The notes beneath the pieces were generated by a model that saw only the letters and a program-made list of their open reading frames with translations, searched no databases and was not told the DNA's origin. From contig JANQMM010000011.1 in assembly GCA_028280145.1 (NCBI GenBank), positions 1 through 29,445 on the forward strand: a stretch of 29,445 bases of DNA. Direction: 5' to 3'. Made by a program: the position numbers and the translations under genes. Source of the DNA: Minisyncoccota bacterium (GTDB taxonomy: Bacteria; Patescibacteriota; Minisyncoccia; Phycocordibacterales; JACZSL01). Positions 22,412-29,445 of this stretch are shown here, in pieces (position 1 is the stretch's first letter; each line of letters opens with the position of its first letter).

Positions 22412-23440
22412 CTACTTCTCTTTCATTGCTTTTTTGATTTCTTTCGTCAGTTGATTTGCAATTTTTTTGTTCTCTTTAAGGAATGTGCGTGCCGCATCAT
22501 ATCCGCGACCGAGTTTTATCTCACTACTTGCTTCGCCACCGGATGCATAACTGTAAGATGCCCCTGCCTTTGAAATGAGTTCGTATTTCTCACCAAGTGC
22601 GAGCAGTTCGCCTTCGTGAGCAATTCCCTCGTTATAGAGCAGGTCGAACTCGGTGCTTTTAAAGGGTGCTGCAACCTTATTTTTCACTACTTTTACACGA
22701 CAACGTCCTCCGACCACCTCATCTCCTTTCTTGATCTGCGCGATGCGACGAATGTCCAGACGAACGGATGTATAGAATTTGAGTGCTTTTCCGCCGGGAG
22801 TCACTTCGGGATTTCCGAACATAACACCGATCTGCATACGGATTTGATTGATGAAGATCACCACGGTTTTACTTTTTGCGGTGATCGCGGTTAGTTTTCG
22901 AAGCGCTTGGCTCATGAGGCGCGCTTGTTTTCCGACATGGTGTGCGCCAACATCACCTTCAATTTCATCTTTTGGGGTAAGTGCCGCAACTGAGTCGATA
23001 ACAATGACATCCAGTTTGCCGCTTCTGACCAGGCTTTCGGTAATTTCAAGAGCTTGTTCTCCGGTATCGGGTTGGGAGAGTAGCAGGTCTTTTGTTTTTA
23101 CACCAAGTTTTTTTGCGTATTCAGGGTCGAGTGCATGTTCTGCATCAATGAACGCGCAGATACCTCCTTTCTTTTGCGCTTCTGCAACCGCATGCAATGC
23201 AAGCGTCGTCTTGCCGGAGCTTTCCGGCCCAAAAATCTCAACAATACGTCCGCGAGGAAGTCCGCCGATGCCAAGTGCGTGGTCGAGACCCATTGAACCG
23301 GTAGGGATCGCATCCACGTCAACCTTTGGTTGATCACCGAGTTTCATAATTGCTTCGTCCCCGAATTTTGACTTGATCTCATGCAATGCGTCATCAACAC
23401 TTCCACCGCGTGCTTTTGCCACTTTCTTTTTTGCTGGCAT
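22412..23440 (-). CDS. recA: Recombinase A
   Basis: Forms filaments on single-stranded DNA, drives strand exchange and, where LexA exists, triggers its cleavage. It is 342 residues. Walker A is GPESSGKT (71-78), Walker B is LDVIVIDSVAAL, and loop L1 covers EIEGDVGAHHVGKQARLMSQ. Loop L2 is NQIRMQIGVMFGNPEVTPGG. The C-terminal domain is truncated in acidity, ending in KKAMKEK where E. coli has an acidic tail. It is the last gene of ftsK, Ig-like protein, recA, starting two bases after the upstream stop. Confidence 0.98.
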   Translation of the reverse strand: MPAKKKVAKARGGSVDDALHEIKSKFGDEAIMKLGDQPKVDVDAIPTGSMGLDHALGIGGLPRGRIVEIFGPESSGKTTLALHAVAEAQKKGGICAFIDAEHALDPEYAKKLGVKTKDLLLSQPDTGEQALEITESLVRSGKLDVIVIDSVAALTPKDEIEGDVGAHHVGKQARLMSQALRKLTAITAKSKTVVIFINQIRMQIGVMFGNPEVTPGGKALKFYTSVRLDIRRIAQIKKGDEVVGGRCRVKVVKNKVAAPFKSTEFDLLYNEGIAHEGELLALGEKYELISKAGASYSYASGGEASSEIKLGRGYDAARTFLKENKKIANQLTKEIKKAMKEK

Positions 23441-23442
23441 AG

Positions 23443-23793
23443 TTATTTGTACAAAAGCTCCAATGTTTTGGATACTTTTCGCTCGAATTTGTCTTGAGCT
23501 TCTACTTTAATAATATTCAGTCCGGATACAAGGAGTATTGTTTCACTGAAGGCGCCAGACTCATCAATGAAAATGGGATTACCGTTTAGAGTAATGTCAC
23601 TTACACGTAATGCTTCTCCCTGTATCTCGACCAAAGGCTCATTCAAAAGTATACCACTTGCCGGAGAGAGAATTGTAATTTCCGGCCCTCGCGCAAAATC
23701 CTCTGATTGGAGCACTGTGTAAAAGGCGATAACGCCAACAAAAACCAGGCCAAAAAACACCCTTACATACCAATTAGCTGACTTGACCTTCAT
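23443..23793 (-). CDS. Small membrane-anchored Ig-like domain protein
   Basis: It has 116 residues. A membrane helix spans about 9-29 (YVRVFFGLVFVGVIAFYTVL), followed by one external beta-sandwich: PEITILSPASGILLNEPLVE, IQGEALRVSDITLNGNPIFI and DESGAFSETILLVSGLNIIK. This pattern resembles the glucodextranase-B/bacterial Ig-like domains that are common in Parcubacteria surface proteins. No enzyme motif is present. It is sandwiched between ftsK and recA with a two-base gap to recA, so it must be co-transcribed with them. A structural role at the envelope is a guess. Confidence 0.8.
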   Translation of the reverse strand: MKVKSANWYVRVFFGLVFVGVIAFYTVLQSEDFARGPEITILSPASGILLNEPLVEIQGEALRVSDITLNGNPIFIDESGAFSETILLVSGLNIIKVEAQDKFERKVSKTLELLYK

Positions 23794-23864
23794 CTCTTTG
23801 GAAACTAAATATACTTACTATATCTTGCAATTGATGACCCGGAGTCTTCTGAGAGGATGTGCGC

Positions 23865-26306
23865 TCAGCGTTTGGAATAGAGATCTTTATCGTCTTCCTC
23901 TTCGGATTCTTCATCTTCGCTCTCTTCCTCATACTCCTCTTCACCATTCTCTTCATACTCTTCTTCGCTTTCCTCTCCTTCCTCTTCACTGTCCTCCTCA
24001 AGCACTTCCTCGTCTTCTTCATACTCTTCACCATTTTCGTCTTGTGAGAGAGGATTCAATACGACCTCTGATGCTTCCTCATGCATCTTTTCTTCGATCG
24101 TTTCCGATCCGTCATCAAGAATGGTTCTTGGTTTTGAGCCGTCTGCCGGACCGATCACGCCTCTCTCTTCAAGGAGATCCATGAGGCGTGCCGCACGTGA
24201 GTACCCAATACGTAATTTTCGTTGTAAGTATGACGTTGATGCTTTGCCCGCCTGAATGACTTCCAACCGCGCCTGCTCGTAGAGCGGATCGGTTTCTTCT
24301 TCACTTAGATCAATACTTGCAAACACTTCGCCTGCGCCATTCTCCACCCCTTCGCCTGAAAAATCGATCATTTCAGGTAGATCGTCCACGTGTTTTTTCT
24401 TCAGGTACTTTACGACCTTTTTCACCTCTGCTTCCGAGATAAATGGTGATTGTACACGGATCGGCTTTGGTGAATCGGAAGCAAGATATAACATATCTCC
24501 CTTTCCGAGCAGTTTTTCTGCACCAGGGCCGTCAATGATGGTTCGTGAATCGATAAGAGATGGAACTTGCAATGCCATTCGTGTTGGAATATTTGCTTTG
24601 ATGAGACCTGTCACGACGTTTACAGAAGGCCTTTGTGTTGAGAGGACAAGGTGAATGCCCACGGCACGTGATTTTGCCGCAAGACGGACAATGCTTGCCT
24701 CAAGCTCTTTTGGATACTCGCTCATGATATCGGCAAGCTCGTCAATGACGATGACGATATACGGCATACTTTCGGGGAGATTTGCTCGTTCTTCTTCGTC
24801 AATATCCTCATCAATGCTTTCAAGGGCAGGGGCAAGAATGTTGGCATGATAACTCTCTACGTCTCGTACTGATTCTGCCTCGAGCACCTCGTATCGCCGC
24901 TCCATTTCTTTAGATGCCCATTTGAGTGCCAAAATAGCTTGTTTGCCTTGTGTGATGACGGGAGTGATCAGATGTGGAATACCACGATACGCGGTGAGTT
25001 CCACACGCTTTGGATCAATCATAATGAACTTGAGTTGCTGTGGGCCGTTCTTATAGAGAAGGGAATTGATAAGGGAATGGATCATGACCGATTTACCGGA
25101 GCCTGTTGTACCTGCGATAAGGCAGTGCGGCATTTTTGCAAGATTTGCGTAGTGCACTTCGCCCTCAATGTCCTTTCCAAGCCCGACAGTAAGAGGTTTC
25201 TCTGCATTCTTGAATTTTTTGTTGCCGATGATGCCCGCCATGCCGATGGTAGCAATTGCGGTATTTGGTACCTCAATGCCGACCAATGCTCTTCCCGGAA
25301 TTGGTGCCTCGATACGTACTGGATGTGCCGCAAGTGCAAGTTCAATATTGTTCTGAAGTCCAAGAATTCTCTGCAAGCGCACTCCTTCGGCAGGCTTAAG
25401 TGCGTATCGGGTGACCGTCGGGCCGATCGAGACCTCATCCATCTCGACTTCAATGCCAAAGTTTGAAAATGTACGCTTTATGAGATTGGCATTTGCTTTG
25501 ATATCGCCGACATTTGGCTTTCCCTTGTCCTTCTCGAGGAGGTTAAGTGGTGGTGGGGCATATTTGCTTCCTGTTGGAAGCACTCGAAAGCCCGGATCAC
25601 CTTCCGCATCCGCTCCTTTCTTCTTTCCAAAGAGATTGATACCGAGTTTTTTCTCTTTTGGCTCCTCTTCCTCTTCTTCCGGTTCTTCCTCGTACTCTTC
25701 ATCTAACTCTTCATCTTCATATTCCTCCTCGATCTCATCTTCGGCATCTTCATAATCGTCATAGAGGTCTTCATCTTCGTATACCTCCTTTTCTTTTTTC
25801 TTTCGTTTAAAGAGTCCGCCAAGCTTTTTAAGAGGTGAAAACGAAAACGGCAGATCAAAGAGTATAAAGATTGAGATCAGAACGAGTGCCGGCAGAATAA
25901 CCAGTGTTGCTTTGTCGAAAAGGGCTTCAAGCGGAGCAGACATTTTTGCCCCTACAAAACCACCTCCTTTCTCAAAGACAAGATCAATAAGAGCGAGCGA
26001 TGAAACGAAGAAAAGCGTTGCACCAAAGGCACGCAAACCACCAATATGCTCACGCAGACTGCCGGTATACGTGATGGCGAGCATCAAAAAGAGAATAGGA
26101 ATGAGGTAGTAACCTATACCAAAGAGACCATAGAAGGATTCATATACCCAATTTCCAACAACACCTGCCCAAGAAAAAGCAGAAAGGCCAAAAAAGACGG
26201 CAAGTACAAAAAAGAGGACAGCCCATATACCGTGGACCGTCTCCTCACGCAGGCCATCAAATAGCGATGGCATCTGGAACTTCTTTTTCTTCTTTTTTCT
26301 GGCCAT
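23865..26306 (-). CDS. ftsK: DNA translocase FtsK
   Basis: Pumps chromosome DNA at the division septum. It is 813 residues. Four N-terminal membrane helices lie at about 25-50, 58-80, 91-110 and 133-154. A very acidic linker covers 172-217. The translocase motor has Walker A GTTGSGKS (399-406), Walker B YIVIVIDELAD (516-525) and STQRPSVNVVTGLIKANIPT. The gamma winged helix (about 672-728, LYEQARLEVIQAGKASTSYL and SRAARLMDLLEERGVI) reads polar DNA motifs. Unusually, an extra 83-residue acidic tail (731-813, mostly Glu) follows gamma, which normally ends the protein. ATG 26306 has an extended -10 upstream and no clear ribosome binding site. Confidence 0.96.
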   Translation of the reverse strand: MARKKKKKKFQMPSLFDGLREETVHGIWAVLFFVLAVFFGLSAFSWAGVVGNWVYESFYGLFGIGYYLIPILFLMLAITYTGSLREHIGGLRAFGATLFFVSSLALIDLVFEKGGGFVGAKMSAPLEALFDKATLVILPALVLISIFILFDLPFSFSPLKKLGGLFKRKKKEKEVYEDEDLYDDYEDAEDEIEEEYEDEELDEEYEEEPEEEEEEPKEKKLGINLFGKKKGADAEGDPGFRVLPTGSKYAPPPLNLLEKDKGKPNVGDIKANANLIKRTFSNFGIEVEMDEVSIGPTVTRYALKPAEGVRLQRILGLQNNIELALAAHPVRIEAPIPGRALVGIEVPNTAIATIGMAGIIGNKKFKNAEKPLTVGLGKDIEGEVHYANLAKMPHCLIAGTTGSGKSVMIHSLINSLLYKNGPQQLKFIMIDPKRVELTAYRGIPHLITPVITQGKQAILALKWASKEMERRYEVLEAESVRDVESYHANILAPALESIDEDIDEEERANLPESMPYIVIVIDELADIMSEYPKELEASIVRLAAKSRAVGIHLVLSTQRPSVNVVTGLIKANIPTRMALQVPSLIDSRTIIDGPGAEKLLGKGDMLYLASDSPKPIRVQSPFISEAEVKKVVKYLKKKHVDDLPEMIDFSGEGVENGAGEVFASIDLSEEETDPLYEQARLEVIQAGKASTSYLQRKLRIGYSRAARLMDLLEERGVIGPADGSKPRTILDDGSETIEEKMHEEASEVVLNPLSQDENGEEYEEDEEVLEEDSEEEGEESEEEYEENGEEEYEEESEDEESEEEDDKDLYSKR

Positions 26307-26327
26307 GAAATGCGGATGTTTGACTGC

Positions 26328-26336
26328 ATTTTAGCA
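26328..26336 (-). promoter_or_regulatory. Extended -10 of the ftsK operon
   Basis: The reverse strand reads TGCTAAAAT, an extended -10. The predicted start is about 15 bases before the ftsK ATG. Confidence 0.45.
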
Positions 26337-26451
26337 TGAAGCCCAAATGCACTTCAAAGAAGTTGTTCTGCGAAATGATCCTGCAAGTGAATGCTCCTAC
26401 AGAGGTTGGACAACTGTAAAAAAGCTCTCTTTTTGACCTTTCTCTGACTCA

Positions 26452-26480
26452 TTTACAAACGACAATGTCTGTTATAGTAT
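26452..26480 (+). promoter_or_regulatory. Candidate promoter of the DeoR-type gene
   Basis: TTTACA (26452-26457) with TAGTAT (26475-26480) at 17 bases, or TATAGT (26473-26478) at 15. Either gives a leader of about 80 bases before ATG 26568. Confidence 0.45.
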
Positions 26481-26567
26481 GGAGTGCAAGTGTGACTATC
26501 CTTTAGGACATATTGCACAGGGGGAAGGGAATAAAAGACAAATTAAAAGACATAGAAATATAGCTAC

Positions 26568-27332
26568 ATGTCTCTTAACCCATCACAAAAAGATACCACC
26601 CTGCAAATGGAATCAGCCTTGGTTTCACATAATCCTGTCTATATGTTTGCCTGCACAAAAGCGGAACGGCTCGTTACCGCCATTCACCTCATGACACGAC
26701 ACATTGGTGAGCGCGAAGTCTTACGGACATCTCTGCGACGTGAAAGCGTCTCTCTTCTTCGCTTGCTACATGTACACGACGAGCGTGTATCCGAAGATGC
26801 TCTTAGTGAACGTATCCAACTGATAAAAAGTCTTTTGGACGCGGCATTTCATACGGGACTTATTTCGGAAGTTAACTATACCGTTGTCCGAAAAGAATAC
26901 GATGCACTCGACGTATTTCTCAGAAGTAAAAGAGGTGTGTTTGGCAGTACTGAAACGGTTGTTGGTGATACGTTCTTTGATGTGCCGGAGCCAGAAGTGC
27001 TTGACTCTACCACACCACCATCACCGTCACTTACGGCATCCAAAAAAACAACTCCTACCATAAAAGACAAAACTCTTCTTAAAGGACAAAAACGAAGAGA
27101 AACAAGAAAACCACACAAAACAAGCAAACGTATCGTTGAGCGCAAGAACGGCAGACGAAATACTATTCTCGATCTCATGAAGCGCAAAAAGAAAGTATCC
27201 GTACGTGATGTTGCTGATGTGGTGGTGGGAGTGAGTGAAAAGACCATTCAGCGTGAATTATTGGCCCTTGTCGAGGAAGGTATAGCGATAAAAGAGGGTG
27301 AGCGTCGCTGGAGCACTTATTCTCTGGCTTAA
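26568..27332 (+). CDS. DeoR-type winged-helix protein, 254 residues
   Basis: Likely DNA-binding. The C-terminal 57 residues form a DeoR-like winged helix: GRRNTILDLMKRKKKVSVRD, then VADVVVGVSEKTIQRELLAL and VEEGIAIKEGERRWSTYSL. The 'N-IL-lmk...vsv.dva...s.kTiqReL..L...G.i...G.r' pattern is typical. Residues 28-120 are helical (AERLVTAIHLMTRHIGEREV onward) and unrecognised. A disordered basic Ser/Thr/Lys linker runs from about 145 to 195. There is no effector-binding DeoR sugar domain, so it is not a classical DeoR repressor. Targets are unknown. Confidence 0.8.
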   Translation: MSLNPSQKDTTLQMESALVSHNPVYMFACTKAERLVTAIHLMTRHIGEREVLRTSLRRESVSLLRLLHVHDERVSEDALSERIQLIKSLLDAAFHTGLISEVNYTVVRKEYDALDVFLRSKRGVFGSTETVVGDTFFDVPEPEVLDSTTPPSPSLTASKKTTPTIKDKTLLKGQKRRETRKPHKTSKRIVERKNGRRNTILDLMKRKKKVSVRDVADVVVGVSEKTIQRELLALVEEGIAIKEGERRWSTYSLA

Positions 27333-27635
27333 TTTGCCATATCGCTTTGCAATACCTGGCTTTTACCCGTGTAACCTTTTTCGTTACCTGTGCTATTGAA
27401 TATTTGCCGCTAAAGGTGGTTTTAAGGTATGTACGAAGGGTCGGAGATCCAGCTTGAAAGGGTACAAAAGCACCATAAAAACAGGCCTATTTCGAGTTGA
27501 CTTAAAACCGCTTGTATGAGATTCTTCTCATGCTGTGGATTGGGCTAAAATACGTTGATTTCAAAACATATTTTGCATTGGTTTATCCACATTATGTTCG
27601 TTTGCAGCAATATTCTACAGCTATATAATTACTTG
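27333..27635 (+). other. Non-coding region upstream of the surface-protein promoter
   Basis: No convincing gene. It contains a perfect DnaA-box sequence TTATCCACA at 27583-27591 and AT-rich stretches. No tRNA, terminator or repeat array was recognised. Confidence 0.5.
27602..27629 (+). promoter_or_regulatory. Strong promoter of the surface-protein gene
   Basis: TTGCAG (27602-27607), a 16-base spacer and consensus TATAAT (27624-27629). The predicted start is near 27636, about 340 bases before ATG 27975. Confidence 0.6.
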
Positions 27636-27974
27636 TAGATTAGTGGGCTTTTTTGTATATGGCAGTTTGTCATACTTGTCATCTCGGTAATTCGAGATAG
27701 GCGAGATCGGTACAAAATGAAGTCCTGATCACCAGACACTCCTGATCCCGATAAGTGACCGCATGACCGAAGGACCACCAACTTCTTGTCACTAAAACCT
27801 GCACACGTATCTTGTGTCGACTTAAGAGATACGCAGGATTAGTTGAAAATAAATTACAAGTTTATTAGAAACGAGCGGCGTATGTTTCGGAACATTACTC
27901 CGCGACGTGCGTCATAACTTTTCCTTCTCTACAATTATTAGTAAACGGAGAAGAGGAGTTAATAAAATTAACAT
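27636..27974 (+). ncRNA. Predicted long structured 5' leader
   Basis: Hairpins seen by eye: ATCTCG/CGAGAT at about 27682-27699; CCTG-CGTATC/GATACG-CAGG between 27800 and 27838; GCGG-ATGTT/AACAT-CCGC at 27875-27903 with a TCGG loop; CTTCTC/GAGAAG over about 27923-27953; and GTTAAT/ATTAAC at 27958-27972. The last lies between AGAGGAG and the ATG and would bring the distant ribosome binding site closer. TCCTGATC is also repeated directly here. It matches no riboswitch class I know. Confidence 0.45.
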
Positions 27975-29445
27975 ATGAGTATTACAAAAAATTCTACCGC
28001 ATTAAAGATTGCAGCAGCATTCATTGGTCTTGCGATGGCATTCTCTGTCCTTGCTCCGAGCACCGCTTCGGCGCAAACAGTAGATGAGCTTACTGCACAG
28101 ATCAATAGTCTTCTTGCAACGATTGCATCACTTCAAGCTCAGCTTGCAGGTATGACAGGTGGTGGCGGAGGCGGATCATCTGCTTCTGTATGTCCATTTG
28201 CGTGGACACAAGACCTGACAACCGGAAGCCAAGGCCCTGACGTGATGGCACTTCAGAGATTCCTTAACAGCAATCCGGCAACACAAGTTGCAGCATCAGG
28301 CGTCGGATCAGCAGGAAATGAAACTGACTACTTCGGTGGTCTTACAGCATCAGCTGTAGCTTCATTCCAAGACCTCTACGCAGCACAAGTACTTACTCCG
28401 GTAGGTCTTACAAGCGGAACAGGTTACTTTGGTCCATCAACACGCGCTCACATGAACTCGCTTTGTACAACTGCTCCGGCAGACGACACCGCGGGTGATG
28501 ATACAGCAGGTGATGACACTGCAGATGATACGGTTGCACCAGGTTCAGGCGTAACACTTGGATCTGCTCCACAACCGGCAAACTCAATTGCACCACTTGG
28601 CGCATCACGAGTTCCATTCACTGCCTTCACACTTACCGCTGGTTCAGATGGTCCGGTTACCATCAATAACGTAACCGTTGAGCGAACAGGATTTGCTGAC
28701 AACGACAACTTTGCTGGCATCGTCCTTCTTGGTCCTGACATGGAATTGATCGGTGATTCAAAAACACTGAACTCAAACAACCAAGCAAAGGTTGGTAAGA
28801 AGTACGTGATTCCGGCAGGTGAAACACACACGTTCACTATTGCAGGAAATCGTCCTTCTGCCGCTCCAGGTAATGATGGCCAAGTAGCATCACTTTCACT
28901 TGTAGCAGTAAACACAAGTGCAACCGTTTCAGGTTCACTTCCGATTACTGGTGCATCACACGTGATGAACGAGACACTTACTATTGGTGCAGCTGAAGTC
29001 GCAGTTGGTCCATCAGACCAGGACTCAAACCAAACTGAAGAAGTTGGTGTAACGAACGAGCTCTTTGCAGCTGTTCGAATCACAAACACCTCATCAGAAG
29101 AGGACATTCGAGTTCGATCAATCCGATGGCAACAAACCGGTTCAGCATCAGATACTGATCTTGAAAACGTACGAACTATCGTAGACGGAGTAGAGTACCC
29201 AGCAGTAGTTGACGGTGATTTCTACCGATCTACACTTGGTTCAGGCGTTGTCATTGCTGAAGGATTCAACAAAGAATTCCTAGTTCGAGGAGATGTTGTG
29301 GGTGGCTCAGGACGAACAGTACAGTTCGACATTGAGGAAAACACTGACATCTACGTAACAGGCGAGACATACGGATTCGGTGTAAACCCAACGGAAGTTG
29401 AAGGCGGTACACCAAACGGAGCTGGTTCACAGACGACAGCATCAA
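27975..29445 (+). CDS. Secreted peptidoglycan-binding, S-layer-like protein (5' part)
   Basis: Probably an abundant cell-surface protein. The signal peptide is residues 1-33 (basic start, hydrophobic ALKIAAAFIGLAMAFSVLA, cleavage ASA/QT). A short coiled coil follows (VDELTAQINSLLATIASLQA), then a Gly-rich hinge. A PG_binding_1-like domain spans about 80-163 (DLTTGSQGPDVMALQRFLNS, YFGGLTASAVASFQ, GYFGPSTRAHMNSL). An Asp/Thr/Ala linker (DDTAGDDTAGDDTADDT) leads to long beta-rich domains. The frame is open to the window end, with 490 codons seen. Arg codons are dominated by CGA/CGT and choice is strongly biased, as expected of a highly expressed gene. The ribosome binding site AGAGGAG is 16 bases from the ATG with a small hairpin between. 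Confidence 0.88.
   Translation, partial: MSITKNSTALKIAAAFIGLAMAFSVLAPSTASAQTVDELTAQINSLLATIASLQAQLAGMTGGGGGGSSASVCPFAWTQDLTTGSQGPDVMALQRFLNSNPATQVAASGVGSAGNETDYFGGLTASAVASFQDLYAAQVLTPVGLTSGTGYFGPSTRAHMNSLCTTAPADDTAGDDTAGDDTADDTVAPGSGVTLGSAPQPANSIAPLGASRVPFTAFTLTAGSDGPVTINNVTVERTGFADNDNFAGIVLLGPDMELIGDSKTLNSNNQAKVGKKYVIPAGETHTFTIAGNRPSAAPGNDGQVASLSLVAVNTSATVSGSLPITGASHVMNETLTIGAAEVAVGPSDQDSNQTEEVGVTNELFAAVRITNTSSEEDIRVRSIRWQQTGSASDTDLENVRTIVDGVEYPAVVDGDFYRSTLGSGVVIAEGFNKEFLVRGDVVGGSGRTVQFDIEENTDIYVTGETYGFGVNPTEVEGGTPNGAGSQTTAS

Noticed and set aside
25411..25755. Ser-rich plus-strand open frame
   Set aside because: It is the complement of the Glu-rich ftsK linker, a low-complexity shadow.
27333..27974. 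Origin of replication or tRNA cluster
   Set aside because: Only one perfect DnaA box, no dnaA nearby, and no cloverleaf or T-loop motif was found.
28448..29107. 219-codon minus-strand open frame
   Set aside because: It is antisense to the surface-protein gene, whose signal peptide and peptidoglycan-binding domain are clear. It arises from strong codon bias.
1..29445. CRISPR array, insertion sequence, prophage or rRNA
   Set aside because: No regularly spaced repeats, transposase, integrase, phage structural genes or rRNA signatures were seen.

Overview
The window looks like a piece of a Candidate Phyla Radiation (Patescibacteria, Parcubacteria-like) chromosome. This rests on sequence features, not on a database match. 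It shows very compact housekeeping genes, a short RecO without obvious zinc cysteines, an S6 with long tails, an EF-P whose loop tip is Arg rather than Lys, a long two-domain dCTP deaminase, and a secreted protein with a peptidoglycan-binding domain preceded by a long leader. TGA is used as a stop codon, so the standard code applies.

Layout: 1-3038 is a thymidylate module. It holds folA (minus strand, cut by the window edge), thyA, a long dCTP deaminase and dut, which together give dCTP to dUTP to dUMP to dTMP with folate recycling. argS follows. 4884-6022 holds three small orphan genes, each with its own promoter, ribosome binding site (except a weaker one on the third) and terminator. Next come a divergent AlkA-like glycosylase and ileS, then recO, a large surface-anchored repeat protein, glyS, an AI-2E family permease, metG, tatD and the rpsF-ssb-rpsR operon. 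19029-20222 has two adjacent GNAT-like genes with strong individual signals. efp (minus) and an ECF-like sigma factor with a small membrane protein flank a structured intergenic region. ftsK, a small Ig-like membrane protein and recA form a minus-strand operon. The right end has a DeoR-type winged-helix protein, a 640-base non-coding stretch and the 5' part of a secreted cell-wall or S-layer-like protein.

The most striking object is the isoleucyl-tRNA synthetase. It carries a complete histidine-phosphatase domain (RHGE, SPLQRTTETA and AHNG motifs) inserted in frame between its editing region and its KMSKS region, and its HIGH motif reads HSGS.

A second theme is how genes start. Many core genes have a -10 hexamer 6-9 bases before the ATG and no Shine-Dalgarno, so their mRNAs should be leaderless or nearly so. 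thyA, dcd, two of the three small orphan genes and the GNAT-like pair have clear GGAG/GGAGG sites, conventional promoters and, in several cases, perfect palindromes at the promoter. That difference suggests two expression regimes and perhaps different origins for the accessory genes.
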